DNA from: CAXYVX01 sp049297855
GTDB lineage: Bacteria; Patescibacteriota; Saccharimonadia; Saccharimonadales; Saccharimonadaceae
Length of the DNA stretch: 14,754 nt
Direction of reading: 5' to 3'
Assembly (NCBI GenBank): GCA_049297855.1
Contig: JBAQVB010000080.1
Span: 1-14,754 of the forward strand
Shown one piece after another: positions 1 through 7,073 of this stretch. Within the stretch, counting starts at the first letter, position 1, and every line of letters starts with the position of its first letter. The notes beneath the pieces are model-generated. The model was given only the letters and a program-made list of their open reading frames with translations, did not search any database and was not told the DNA's origin. The translations under genes and the position numbers were made by a program.

Positions 1-14
1 TTGTCTTATTATTG

Positions 15-39
15 GTTAATTGATTAATCTTCAATTAAC
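15..39. repeat. AT-rich inverted repeat, 9-bp perfect arms
   Basis: GTTAATTGA (15-23) and TCAATTAAC (31-39) are exact reverse complements around a 7-nt loop. The stem is AT-rich and has no U-tract on either strand, so it is a poor intrinsic terminator. It could be an operator for a gene to the left of the window. Confidence 0.6.
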
Positions 40-52
40 AAATTTACACCCG

Positions 53-70
53 TTGTACATGTTGCACATG
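53..70. repeat. Tandem 9-mer, one mismatch
   Basis: TTGTACATG (53-61) is followed directly by TTGCACATG (62-70). The two copies differ at one base, and the first contains the palindrome TGTACA. Two adjacent half-site-like words upstream of whatever lies to the left could be a protein-binding site. The role is unknown. Confidence 0.5.
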
Positions 71-250
71 AACTCTTATCTTTATTGTTTCTCGCTGATA
101 ATAATATACCGGATTTGTTGGGAAAACACAAGCGAATTGAGGATGTTCATGATCTTCAGCAACTTTAATCCTTCCAACTGATGATTCCTTGTGCTCTCGT
201 GACCATAAATGCCGGAGCATCGATGGTTGTTAATGGGAGAATTACTAGAG

Positions 251-922
251 TTACACCGTTTGCGCGATTCGTGTCAGATTCGACCAAGCTTTTTCCGGAT
301 CCGATTCACCCGCAATCGCCGAACCGACGTTAACGACGTTAACTCCGGCCGCGATAATTTGCGCCAAGTTTTCCGCGTTGGCACCACCGTCCCATGCAAT
401 TTCACAGGTCGAATTGAGCACGTGAATTTCTGACACTTTCGATAGTTGCGTCAAATTCGCCACGCCACCTTGAAAGCCTAAATGACCACCAAAAATCAAT
501 ACGTAATCAGCCATTTTTATCATATCAACAACTTGAACAATCGAAGTTTTCGGCAATATTGCTACACCGAATTTAATGCCAAACTTTGCCAAATAATCAC
601 GAATCTTGGTCGCATTATCACCCACAATCTCCGCGTGAAAAATTGCACGCGTCGGATTGAGTGCCACTATTTGATGCAACCATTTTTCCGGTAGTTTAAT
701 CATTAAATGTAGGTCGATTTCGCGCGTTTGACCATCATGCGTGGCGGCGAATTCTGTACGATTAAAATAAATTTGGTTTAAATTCACGGTTAAATTCGGC
801 GCAAACTGGCCGTCCGTAACGTCAACATGCAACCGTGGCGCAAATGATAATTGTGTTATCGCATGGGCGTAGTCGAATGGCGTCGAGGCAGTAATGGTTG
901 GCACAATTTGAACATTCATCAT
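251..922 (-). CDS. rpe: Ribulose-phosphate 3-epimerase (divergent)
   Basis: This enzyme should interconvert ribulose 5-phosphate and xylulose 5-phosphate in the cytoplasm, feeding the transketolase encoded just upstream. The 223-aa product has the usual length and a TIM-barrel motif order. LHVDVTDGQFAPN at 31-43 carries metal ligands H32 and D34, HLMI at 72-75 gives H72, and WDGG at 177-180 gives D178. All four expected metal and acid-base residues are therefore present. Two family signatures are altered. The usual PSILSADF near the N-terminus reads PTITASTPF, and the usual VNPGFGGQ loop reads FGGHLGFQGG (144-153). Another sugar-phosphate substrate is therefore possible. The gene starts 4 bases after the transketolase C stop. 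The ATGATG start has no Shine-Dalgarno sequence but a TGTTAAAAT element 6 nt upstream, so it may also be transcribed alone as a leaderless mRNA. Family certain, exact substrate less so. Confidence 0.85.
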   Translation of the reverse strand: MMNVQIVPTITASTPFDYAHAITQLSFAPRLHVDVTDGQFAPNLTVNLNQIYFNRTEFAATHDGQTREIDLHLMIKLPEKWLHQIVALNPTRAIFHAEIVGDNATKIRDYLAKFGIKFGVAILPKTSIVQVVDMIKMADYVLIFGGHLGFQGGVANLTQLSKVSEIHVLNSTCEIAWDGGANAENLAQIIAAGVNVVNVGSAIAGESDPEKAWSNLTRIAQTV

Positions 923-926
923 GTCA

Positions 927-1901
927 TTATTTTAACATTATTTGGACACGTCGCACAATATCGTCCGCTGTTACGTGATAGAATTTCGCTAGTTTATCCG
1001 CCGTGCCACTCTGGCCAAACTTATTATCCACCGCCACACGTCCAAACTGTCCCGACCAGCCACGCTCCAACAATTTCGTTGCGATTTCCTCGCCAAAACC
1101 ACCATTTTTTTGATGTTCTTCGGCTACGACAATTGCTTTGACGCGCGCCAAACTAGCCAAATTATCGACCGATAAACGCCCAAAATGAACAACTTTGGCA
1201 CGAATCTTATAGCGCGTCAGCATCTCGGCCGCCAGTACGTTCTGCACCGTCATTGTACCGTATCCAACCAACGCCACGTCATGTCCGTCGCGCAAAATCG
1301 CCGGCGAATCAAACGAAAATAACTCGTTTTCACTAAAGATTTCCGGCTGTGCTGCACGAGGCAAACGCACGTAGGATGGATGATTAAATGTGGCTAAATA
1401 TTGCGCCAAAGCGAAAGCTTCTCGCACACTGGCCGGCGCGAACACCGCCATATTGGGTAACGCACGCATCAATGCCACATCCTCCAACATCTGATGCGTC
1501 GCGCCGTCCTCCCCAACGCTCAGACCAGCGTGCGACCCCACAATTACGACCGGCGCGTCATTCAGCGCGATTATGGTGCGAATTTGTTCGTAATTGCGTC
1601 CCGGGTTAAACGCTGCATAGCTGGCGGCAAACGGCTTGAATCCAACGTGCGCGAGGCCCGACGCCACACCCACTAAGTTTTGTTCGGCGATGCCAACCTC
1701 AATATAACGCTGTGGCAATTGAGCGCGAAATTCGCCCAGGCCAACGCTTTCGGTCAGATCAGCGCCGAGCACCACGATATTTTTATCTCGCCGTGCCGCC
1801 GCCAGCACGCCCGCGCCAAACGCCTGGCGCACGGAAGCTTTAGCGTCAACCGTTAAATTATCTAAGTCTTTAACTAAATCACCATTCAATAAGTCACTCA
1901 T
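927..1901 (-). CDS. tkt: Transketolase, C-terminal subunit
   Basis: This is the second half of a split transketolase, which moves two-carbon ketol units between sugar phosphates with thiamine diphosphate (TPP). The 324-aa chain has the pyrimidine-binding domain followed by the transketolase C-terminal domain. IEVGIAEQNLVGVASG at 67-82 contains the catalytic glutamate E73 that activates the TPP pyrimidine ring. SYAAFNPGRNYEQIR (94-108) and GSHAGLSVGEDGATHQ are further family motifs. It must pair with the N-terminal subunit, whose stop overlaps its start by 4 nt (ATGA), implying translational coupling. A good Shine-Dalgarno AGAGGTG (1907-1913, minus strand) lies 5 nt from the ATG. A two-gene transketolase is common in archaea and in many CPR bacteria. 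A 1-deoxyxylulose-5-phosphate synthase-like role is unlikely, because that enzyme is one long chain. Confidence 0.93.
   Translation of the reverse strand: MSDLLNGDLVKDLDNLTVDAKASVRQAFGAGVLAAARRDKNIVVLGADLTESVGLGEFRAQLPQRYIEVGIAEQNLVGVASGLAHVGFKPFAASYAAFNPGRNYEQIRTIIALNDAPVVIVGSHAGLSVGEDGATHQMLEDVALMRALPNMAVFAPASVREAFALAQYLATFNHPSYVRLPRAAQPEIFSENELFSFDSPAILRDGHDVALVGYGTMTVQNVLAAEMLTRYKIRAKVVHFGRLSVDNLASLARVKAIVVAEEHQKNGGFGEEIATKLLERGWSGQFGRVAVDNKFGQSGTADKLAKFYHVTADDIVRRVQIMLK
929..937 (-). promoter_or_regulatory. Extended -10 promoter, leaderless rpe
   Basis: On the minus strand TGTTAAAAT ends 6 nt before the rpe ATG. Counting 7 bases from the last -10 base puts +1 on the A of that ATG (922). 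The element overlaps the last codons of transketolase C. There is no recognisable -35. Seen directly; promoter activity is inferred from its repeated position in this window. Confidence 0.5.
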
Positions 1902-2767
1902 TTTGACACCTCTGTTACCTTGCTAAAAATCTTTAGCCATTTTTCCTCCTGCTCCAGTGTCGGCACTTGACCATGCCAATGATAATCATTTTCAATTTCT
2001 GGCACACCAGCGCCCATGACGGTTTTCGCCAAAATCACGGACGGTTTGGTGGTTTCGGCGCGCGCTTTGGCTAGCGCCCGCACAATTTCACGCACATTGT
2101 TGCCGTTACAAATCACCACATGCCAACCAAAGGCGGCGAACTTGCCGGCCAACGGCTCGAGTGGCATAATCTGTTTGACGGCGCCCGATAATTGCAGGCC
2201 GTTGAAATCAACGATTACAGTTAAATCTGGCAAGTGGTTTTTGGCGGCCAACATGATCGCCTCCCAATTCTCGCCCTCGTCGAGTTCACCATCACCGAGC
2301 GTTACCACAACTTGACGCGCGTTTTCGCCACGCATTTTTAGACCAAGTGCCATGCCCACGCCTTGCGATAAACCTTCGCCGAGCGGTCCCGACGTCGTTT
2401 CAACTTCCGGCAAAAAATTGCGTTCTGGATGCCCCTGCAAACGCGAACCGAATTTGCGCAAACTGAGCATTTCGTCATCATCAATTAGCCCCAGTTCACG
2501 AAAAGCCGCGTAACGCACCGGCACAGTGTGACCGTTCGATTGTACCAAAATATCGCGTTTGTCGTCTAATAAATTCAGTGGTCGTCGCGGAAATCTCAAG
2601 ACTTTTTCTCCGTTAATTTCGCCAAAATACAACGTCGCGAAAATATCCGCTTGGCCCAAGGATCCGCCCAGATGCCCACTACCGGCCGCGGTCAACGAGC
2701 GAATAATCCAGTACCGCATCGAACGGGCGCGCGTTTCAACTTCGCGAATATTTTGGTCATCCAACAT
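1898..2767 (-). CDS. tkt: Transketolase, N-terminal (TPP-binding) subunit
   Basis: This 289-aa subunit binds the diphosphate end of thiamine diphosphate and Mg2+. GSGHLGGSLG at 29-38 and SNGH at 77-80 give the conserved histidines H32 and H80. ETTSGPLGEGLSQGVGMA (123-140) and the TPP motif GDGELDEGENWEA (158-170), with VDFNG (186-190) supplying the Mg-binding Asn, complete the signature. Length is normal for the split form. The stop overlaps the start of the C-terminal subunit by 4 nt. The start has no Shine-Dalgarno sequence but an extended -10, TGCTAAAAT, 6 nt upstream in the 21-nt gap after the kinase gene. It may therefore be made from its own leaderless mRNA as well as from the operon transcript. 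Confidence 0.95.
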   Translation of the reverse strand: MLDDQNIREVETRARSMRYWIIRSLTAAGSGHLGGSLGQADIFATLYFGEINGEKVLRFPRRPLNLLDDKRDILVQSNGHTVPVRYAAFRELGLIDDDEMLSLRKFGSRLQGHPERNFLPEVETTSGPLGEGLSQGVGMALGLKMRGENARQVVVTLGDGELDEGENWEAIMLAAKNHLPDLTVIVDFNGLQLSGAVKQIMPLEPLAGKFAAFGWHVVICNGNNVREIVRALAKARAETTKPSVILAKTVMGAGVPEIENDYHWHGQVPTLEQEEKWLKIFSKVTEVSK

Positions 2768-2773
2768 GTTTAT

Positions 2774-2782
2774 ATTTTAGCA
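2774..2782 (-). promoter_or_regulatory. Extended -10 promoter, leaderless tktN
   Basis: On the minus strand TGCTAAAAT ends 6 nt before the ATG of the transketolase N subunit. The predicted +1 is the A of the ATG at 2767. It lies in the 21-nt gap after the kinase stop and would be an internal operon promoter. No clear -35 is present. Confidence 0.5.
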
Positions 2783-2788
2783 CAAGCT

Positions 2789-3853
2789 TTAATAATTAAT
2801 CGGTCGCACGTCGATTTGCATCGGCGCTAATTTTTCGCGACCGGTTAAAATACCTGGTTTTGAACCAATTTTGTTGACAACCGAGGCCGAATTAGCACTG
2901 GCCCAATGAACTGCGTCACGCAAGCCTGATCCGCCGGCATATTTTATAGTAAACATGCTAGCAAAAGCATCGCCCGCGCCAGTGGCATCCACGCGCTTAG
3001 CATCAGGCGCATATAATCCGGCCTTGACAATCGAAGTTTTATCGCCCGCCACGGCGCCGTTACGACCGTCAGTCACAATTACAATCGGCACGGAATTACG
3101 CAAACTACGCACCAAGTCTTCAGGTTTGTTGCCATCAACAATCTTCTGCGCTTCCTCTTTGTTAACCGAAAAAATCGTAACATCGGGTAACAAGGCACGT
3201 AACTTATCCGGGTGAGACAACTCAAAATTTGACGGATTCCAGGCGATTTTCACGCCATGTTTTTCAGCCTCGCGAAATAATTTATCATAAATCGGAAAAT
3301 GTCCGGCCAAACCGGTGATATATATCCAATCAAACTCGTGTTCACTAAATATTTTAGCAAAATCCCAATCGTCAGCCCGCAAATGATAACCACAGCCACG
3401 ATAAGTCAAAATGGTTCGTTCACCTCCATTATCACTTCCGTTAGCCAATAAAACCGTTGAGTAATCGGTATTATACGTTTCGGAAAAATTGACGAGTGAT
3501 GTGTCTATGCCTTCTTGGTCAAGATCGTGTAGCACGGCTAAGGCCGCCGGGTCGTTACGGCCAACTTTGCCAGCAAAAAAGCTCTCGGCGCCCGCCCGCG
3601 CGAAGGTGGTTGCGGCGTTGCTGGCGCCGCCACCGGTGCGAAAATCAATCTTGCCAACGTTGAATTTGTCGCCCAGTTTAAAAGAAAAATCTTCCATGGC
3701 GATTTCAGTCGTATCTACAACGCGAGCCGGCATTCCACGATTCGGTTGTCGTACCAAAACCGGTTGTTCAATCGGTAAAAATTCCTGGCCACCGCTGAGA
3801 TAAACGTCTTGCGTTGCACTACCGATCGACAAAAACCGCAGCTGTTGGCTCAC
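2789..3853 (-). CDS. PfkB/ribokinase-family sugar kinase
   Basis: This is an ATP-dependent kinase of the ribokinase fold, acting on a sugar, sugar phosphate or nucleoside. At 354 aa it is somewhat longer than the usual ~310, with extra sequence between residues 20 and 65. GGGASNAATTFARAG at 74-88 is PfkB signature 1. NPSNF (206-210), NKEEA (231-235) and TDGRNGA (261-267) follow the ribokinase layout. DATGAGDAFAS at 289-299 carries the anion-hole GAGD with catalytic D295. The gene starts with GTG, whose last two bases plus A form the TGA stop of the aldolase gene (GTGA overlap), so the two are probably translationally coupled. Between an aldolase and a transketolase, a likely substrate is fructose 6-phosphate or sedoheptulose 7-phosphate. 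That is inferred from context; sequence alone does not exclude adenosine or fructose. Confidence 0.85.
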   Translation of the reverse strand: MSQQLRFLSIGSATQDVYLSGGQEFLPIEQPVLVRQPNRGMPARVVDTTEIAMEDFSFKLGDKFNVGKIDFRTGGGASNAATTFARAGAESFFAGKVGRNDPAALAVLHDLDQEGIDTSLVNFSETYNTDYSTVLLANGSDNGGERTILTYRGCGYHLRADDWDFAKIFSEHEFDWIYITGLAGHFPIYDKLFREAEKHGVKIAWNPSNFELSHPDKLRALLPDVTIFSVNKEEAQKIVDGNKPEDLVRSLRNSVPIVIVTDGRNGAVAGDKTSIVKAGLYAPDAKRVDATGAGDAFASMFTIKYAGGSGLRDAVHWASANSASVVNKIGSKPGILTGREKLAPMQIDVRPINY

Positions 3854-4761
3854 AAGACTGCTCGTCCTGCGCTACCGAGCGCTTTAATCTTACTTTCGAC
3901 GACTTTTTGTACCGCGTCGCGTACCGGCCCCATCAGTTTCGGTACCGCATATTCATCGGGATTATCGCGTAAGGCTTTTTCCAACGCGTCGCGAAAAGCC
4001 ACCCGGATGTCGCTGTTAATATTAACCTTGCTAACACCAATTTGTGCCGCCGATTCAAAAAAATGTAGCGGCGTTCCTGATCCGCCATGAAGCGATATCT
4101 GGCAACCGATCGACTCACGAATTTTCGCCAGCAAGTTCAAATCTAAAATTTTGGGCACCGAATATTTACCGTGCAAATTACCAATTGCCGCTGCAAAAGT
4201 ATCAATGCCGGTCGCCGCCACGAATTGCTTAGCACCTTCCGGCGTGGAAAAAGTTTTTTTAATAACTTCGTAGTCGATCGCTTCTCGGTGCAAGTTACTC
4301 GATCCGGCGAAATAATGCGGCTCACTCTCCACCAGCGCGCCGGTGAATTTGGCATAATCGACTACTTCGCGAGTAGCGGCAACGATTTCCGCATCGGTAG
4401 CGTCGTGATTAGCCTGGCTAATGTCAATGTGAATAAATTCAAAACCTGCGTCGATTGCATCTTTGCAACTCTCAACCGTGGGTGCATGATCAAGATTCAG
4501 ATACATTTCTATTTTATAATCGTGCCGATACTGATCGACCAAATCGCGCATATTCTGAACGCCTATATCCACCGCTTCGCCGTGCGAAATTTCAACTAGC
4601 ACGGGCGAATCCATTTCTTTGGCGGCGGCGCAAATTGCCCGCAAAACATCTTGCGAATCTACATTAAACGCCCCAACCGCAAAATGATGCAAACGCGTGC
4701 GATGCATTAAATGTCGTGCCCTGAGCGTTCGTTCGCGAATTTCCCTGATTGATAAACCCAT
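3850..4761 (-). CDS. fba: Class II fructose-bisphosphate aldolase family protein
   Basis: This is a zinc-dependent aldolase that splits or forms a ketose 1,6-bisphosphate (fructose, tagatose or sedoheptulose 1,7-). The 303-aa length fits the GatY/KbaY/Fba group. NLDHAP at 89-94 gives the catalytic aspartate D91 and zinc ligand H92. GNLHGKY (194-200) gives H197, LHGGSG (224-229) gives H225, and NINSDIRVAF (247-256) is the dihydroxyacetone-phosphate-binding segment. The usual VEAELGxxGG loop is altered: VESEPHYFAGSSN at 144-156 keeps the glutamates but lacks the glycine-rich part, so substrate choice may differ. It is the first gene of the five-gene leftward operon. A purine-rich AAGGGGG (4765-4771, minus strand) serves as Shine-Dalgarno. 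The last 4 nt overlap the kinase start. Confidence 0.9.
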   Translation of the reverse strand: MGLSIREIRERTLRARHLMHRTRLHHFAVGAFNVDSQDVLRAICAAAKEMDSPVLVEISHGEAVDIGVQNMRDLVDQYRHDYKIEMYLNLDHAPTVESCKDAIDAGFEFIHIDISQANHDATDAEIVAATREVVDYAKFTGALVESEPHYFAGSSNLHREAIDYEVIKKTFSTPEGAKQFVAATGIDTFAAAIGNLHGKYSVPKILDLNLLAKIRESIGCQISLHGGSGTPLHFFESAAQIGVSKVNINSDIRVAFRDALEKALRDNPDEYAVPKLMGPVRDAVQKVVESKIKALGSAGRAVL

Positions 4762-4814
4762 TTGCCCCCTTAAATAACAATTATCTCCACGTCAAAACGC
4801 AGACTACTGTGCTT

Positions 4815-4843
4815 ATTCTATATTATTTATTATAGTTATGCAA
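4815..4843 (-). promoter_or_regulatory. Candidate promoter of the sugar-phosphate operon
   Basis: Minus strand: TTGCAT (4838-4843), a 17-nt spacer, then TAGAAT (4815-4820), about 53 nt before the aldolase start. A perfect TATAAT (4829-4834) overlaps the spacer and is an alternative -10 without a good -35. The predicted leader of roughly 47 nt would include the Shine-Dalgarno AAGGGGG. The exact -10 is not decided by the sequence. Confidence 0.4.
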
Positions 4844-4849
4844 ATCTTT

Positions 4850-5389
4850 TTAACGCGCGACTAGCCAGATGCCTAACAAAGATAGTAAGATCACAATCAA
4901 AACCAAGGGGCGACTTTGTAGTTGCGTTATCTTATAAAAAAACAAACTAAACAAAGCGCCAAAAATCGCCGCAACGAGCATTGCTATCAGAAATGTCGAT
5001 CCAAGCAACGGATAAAGTCCGGCCAACGCGACAGCAACAGCGAACGCAATAGCCAGTGGCCGCGACGTCTTCGATTTCCATAATATCAATGCCACGATGA
5101 TACCAATTAACGCAGTCACAAAATAAAAAGCAATGGCACCACGCCCAGCACACACTGTCGCCGTATCAATATTACGACAAAACAGTGGTCGCATAATCCA
5201 ATTGTCCAAACCGGCAGCTAAAGGTAACACTACCGCGCCCGCGATGAAGCCAATCAAAAATAACAATCGCCCCCGCGGACGATCAACCGTCACTGAGCTG
5301 GTTCGCGGCTGGCGCTGGTTATCAACGCTTGACGATACAGAGTCAAATTGGCTCCAGTCGTCCACTTCGTGTGCACCATCATTATTCAT
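4850..5389 (-). CDS. Five-helix membrane protein, unknown function
   Basis: I do not recognise a family. From the ATG at 5389 the product is 179 aa. It has a polar, Ser/Asp/Gln-rich N-terminus of about 40 residues, then hydrophobic segments near 41-60, 84-104, 110-128, 132-152 and 160-178. The first loop contains two cysteines, C71 and C80, that could form a disulfide if the loop faces outward. The frame is open upstream to a TTG at 5431. I prefer the ATG because an extended -10, TGCTAAGAT, lies 7 nt before it, which would place +1 one base before the ATG, and because the extra residues look unstructured. It follows the hydrate-dehydratase-like gene and may also be read from the exonuclease III promoter. 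The start is uncertain; a membrane protein is near certain. Confidence 0.7.
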   Translation of the reverse strand: MNNDGAHEVDDWSQFDSVSSSVDNQRQPRTSSVTVDRPRGRLLFLIGFIAGAVVLPLAAGLDNWIMRPLFCRNIDTATVCAGRGAIAFYFVTALIGIIVALILWKSKTSRPLAIAFAVAVALAGLYPLLGSTFLIAMLVAAIFGALFSLFFYKITQLQSRPLVLIVILLSLLGIWLVAR

Positions 5390-5396
5390 ACCAGTA

Positions 5397-5405
5397 ATCT
5401 TAGCA
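5397..5405 (-). promoter_or_regulatory. Extended -10 promoter, near-leaderless membrane gene
   Basis: On the minus strand TGCTAAGAT ends 7 nt before the ATG at 5389, giving a predicted +1 at 5390. It is used here to choose that ATG over the upstream TTG. No -35 is recognised. Confidence 0.45.
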
Positions 5406-5444
5406 ACGTAAAGTGCGTCGCGCAAGCACAAGTTTTTTTATGAA

Positions 5445-6227
5445 TCAGAGTTCGGTCCAACTAGCTAAAATTGCTTTAGCTGGATCGGGCTGCCATGTAC
5501 GCCAAACCGCACCGCGCACTACCACTTCCCCGCTCCAAACGCGCATCGGCTGTTTGAAATCTTGCGAATAAACCGCGCCGTTACGTGTAAAAAATATCTG
5601 TTCATCATGCCATAATGTGATCATCGCCGGATAGGTCAAACTGAATTTATGCAAAGTTTCCGCGATCTGCTCTGCGCCCTGGCTAAACGTGACGACGCGC
5701 GGATAATAAACGGCGCGTGTAATCTTCTGAAATTGCGACAAGCTGAGCACCCAATGGACGTTCGGCTGCGCCAATATCGCCTCCGATGCGTTAACCAGTA
5801 GATCGACCGCATCGCGCGTAATTGTAATATCGTTCTCGGTTTCGGCACACAAAAATTCCTCAAATAAAGCGGCCGTTTCCGCGTTCGCACCACTATCGCC
5901 AATTAGAATTGTGTTGTCGGCAAAATCCGTGGCCGCTCTCAATTGGTCTAGTGCACCGCGCGCCAAACCACCCGATGGATTAGATTCGGCGAAATTAATG
6001 TCCAAAATGCCGGACGGGATGCGCGATTTCAGCGCATCTGGCAAAACGACTTTGACCTGAGCGACGCCTATGTTTTGCGCCGTTTGATAAGCCGCCGTCA
6101 CCGCTGAAAACCCGTTTTTATTACCGCCAATTAGGGCAATTTTACCGACTTTGCGCTCCGGTTTTTCCCAAACCGTGTTCGGAAACAACGGTTGTCCGGG
6201 TTTTTGTTTTTTCCAATATTTTTCCAT
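5445..6227 (-). CDS. NAD(P)H-hydrate dehydratase-like ribokinase-fold protein, atypical
   Basis: The 260-aa product resembles the ADP-dependent NAD(P)H-hydrate dehydratase (NnrD/YjeF C-terminal) domain, which repairs hydrated NAD(P)H. GKIALIGGNKNGFSAVTAAY at 28-47 matches the family's N-terminal glycine-rich motif. NTILIGDSGAN at 105-115 sits where the family has its 'iGPGLG' segment. The active-site region is not conserved. The expected GTGD near the C-terminus appears to be VWSGE (230-234), so the catalytic aspartate would be a glutamate. The 'TPHxGE' motif is also not recognisable, with LSLSQFQKI at about 161-169 in its place. It may therefore be an inactive or repurposed relative. It starts 3 nt after the exonuclease III stop with no Shine-Dalgarno sequence, suggesting coupled translation. 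The family assignment is by eye. Confidence 0.55.
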   Translation of the reverse strand: MEKYWKKQKPGQPLFPNTVWEKPERKVGKIALIGGNKNGFSAVTAAYQTAQNIGVAQVKVVLPDALKSRIPSGILDINFAESNPSGGLARGALDQLRAATDFADNTILIGDSGANAETAALFEEFLCAETENDITITRDAVDLLVNASEAILAQPNVHWVLSLSQFQKITRAVYYPRVVTFSQGAEQIAETLHKFSLTYPAMITLWHDEQIFFTRNGAVYSQDFKQPMRVWSGEVVVRGAVWRTWQPDPAKAILASWTEL

Positions 6228-6230
6228 AAT

Positions 6231-7049
6231 TTATAAATCAATTTCTACACTAACCGGGCAATGGTCGGAACCTAAAATGTTCGGGTAAATCGTCGCGTCA
6301 ATGATTTTATTACGCAACTTTTCATCGACACCAAAATAATCAATTCGCCAACCGACATTATGCTCGCGCGCGTGGCCCCAGTGCGACCACCATGTGTATT
6401 TTTCACGCACGTCCGGATATTTTTCACGAAAACTATCAACAAAGCCGGCCGCCAAAATATGCGAAAAACCAGTGCGCTCCTCAATCGTAAAACCGTGTTT
6501 GCCTTCGTTGGCTTTCGGGTGCGCCAGGTCAATCGGTGCATGCGCCACATTCATATCACCGCAAAAAATTACAGGCTTACGGGCACGCAATTCCATCAAA
6601 TAATCTCGTAACGCCGGATCCCATTTATTGGCGCGCGAGTGCAAGCGCTGGTTTTTTTCTTTAGCGTTCGGCACGTAAATATCGACCAAAAAAAATTGTT
6701 TGAATTCAGCGGTCAAAACGCGTCCTTCGTTATTCGAATCGCCTAATTCATCACCTGCAAAATCGTAACGATCCGCCAATCGCGCCGGCAAATTGTAAAA
6801 AACATTTGTCGGCTGCGTCACATTTTTGCGCACAAAAATCGCCGTCCCGGAATAACCTTTGCGCTCCGCTGAATTGAAATAACAACGATAATGCGCAAAC
6901 GCTGGGTCGGCCAAATCGATTTGTCCAGATTGCGCTTTGGTCTCCTGAATCGCCAAAATTTCCGGCCGAAATTCGGCAAAAAAGTCCGCTAAACTACCTT
7001 TTTTCATCACCGCCCGCAGACCGTTCACATTCCACGAGAAAATCTTCAT
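6231..7049 (-). CDS. xthA: Exodeoxyribonuclease III / AP endonuclease
   Basis: This repair enzyme cleaves DNA at abasic sites and removes 3' blocking groups in base-excision repair. From the ATG at 7049 it is 272 aa, normal for the ExoIII/APE1 family. The order of motifs is complete: MKIFSWNVNG (1-10, N7), IQETKA (34-39, metal-binding E36), DIYVPNA (123-129, Y125), CGDMNVAH (163-170, D165 and N167), WRIDYF (234-239, D237) and GSDHCPV (260-266, D262 and H263). All catalytic residues are present, so it should be active. The frame is open to a TTG at 7076, but the family start and a TATAAT 6 nt before the ATG both favour 7049, with +1 on the ATG itself. It appears to lead a short operon with the hydrate-dehydratase-like gene. 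Confidence 0.96.
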   Translation of the reverse strand: MKIFSWNVNGLRAVMKKGSLADFFAEFRPEILAIQETKAQSGQIDLADPAFAHYRCYFNSAERKGYSGTAIFVRKNVTQPTNVFYNLPARLADRYDFAGDELGDSNNEGRVLTAEFKQFFLVDIYVPNAKEKNQRLHSRANKWDPALRDYLMELRARKPVIFCGDMNVAHAPIDLAHPKANEGKHGFTIEERTGFSHILAAGFVDSFREKYPDVREKYTWWSHWGHAREHNVGWRIDYFGVDEKLRNKIIDATIYPNILGSDHCPVSVEIDL

Positions 7050-7055
7050 GTTGCT

Positions 7056-7061
7056 ATTATA
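7056..7061 (-). promoter_or_regulatory. -10 TATAAT, leaderless xthA
   Basis: On the minus strand a perfect TATAAT ends 6 nt before the xthA ATG at 7049, so the predicted +1 is the A of the ATG. Unlike its counterparts here, it lacks the TG extension; a good -35 is also missing. Confidence 0.5.
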
Positions 7062-7073
7062 ATATTTTTGCCT

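Larger units (their letters stand above)
1..250. other. Intergenic region downstream of rpe, no convincing gene
   Basis: This 250-base stretch lies downstream of the epimerase stop codon. It holds an AT-rich inverted repeat (15-39) and a tandem 9-mer (53-70). On the minus strand there is a 58-codon open frame with an ATG at 218-220 and a TAA at 44-46. It has no Shine-Dalgarno sequence, no extended -10 at the expected distance, and uses CGG and AGG arginine codons. I recognise no family in it. I see no GC-rich hairpin with a T-run that would terminate the leftward operon, so read-through to the left is possible. Confidence 0.6.

Noticed and set aside
44..220. 58-codon minus-strand frame in the left intergenic region
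   Set aside because: No ribosome-binding site or leaderless promoter at the right distance, an in-frame stop shortly upstream, codon use unlike its neighbours (CGG, AGG) and no recognisable motif; kept only as part of a low-interest finding.
1898..2767. Split transketolase as a frameshifted or broken gene
   Set aside because: Both parts have complete domains, the junction is a clean ATGA overlap with a Shine-Dalgarno, and two-gene transketolases are an established form.
4171..4599. 142-codon plus-strand frame opposite the aldolase
   Set aside because: The aldolase frame carries all family motifs; the opposing frame has none.
5390..5431. TTG start giving a 193-aa membrane protein
   Set aside because: The ATG at 5389 has an extended -10 at the proper distance, and the extra 14 residues add no recognisable feature.
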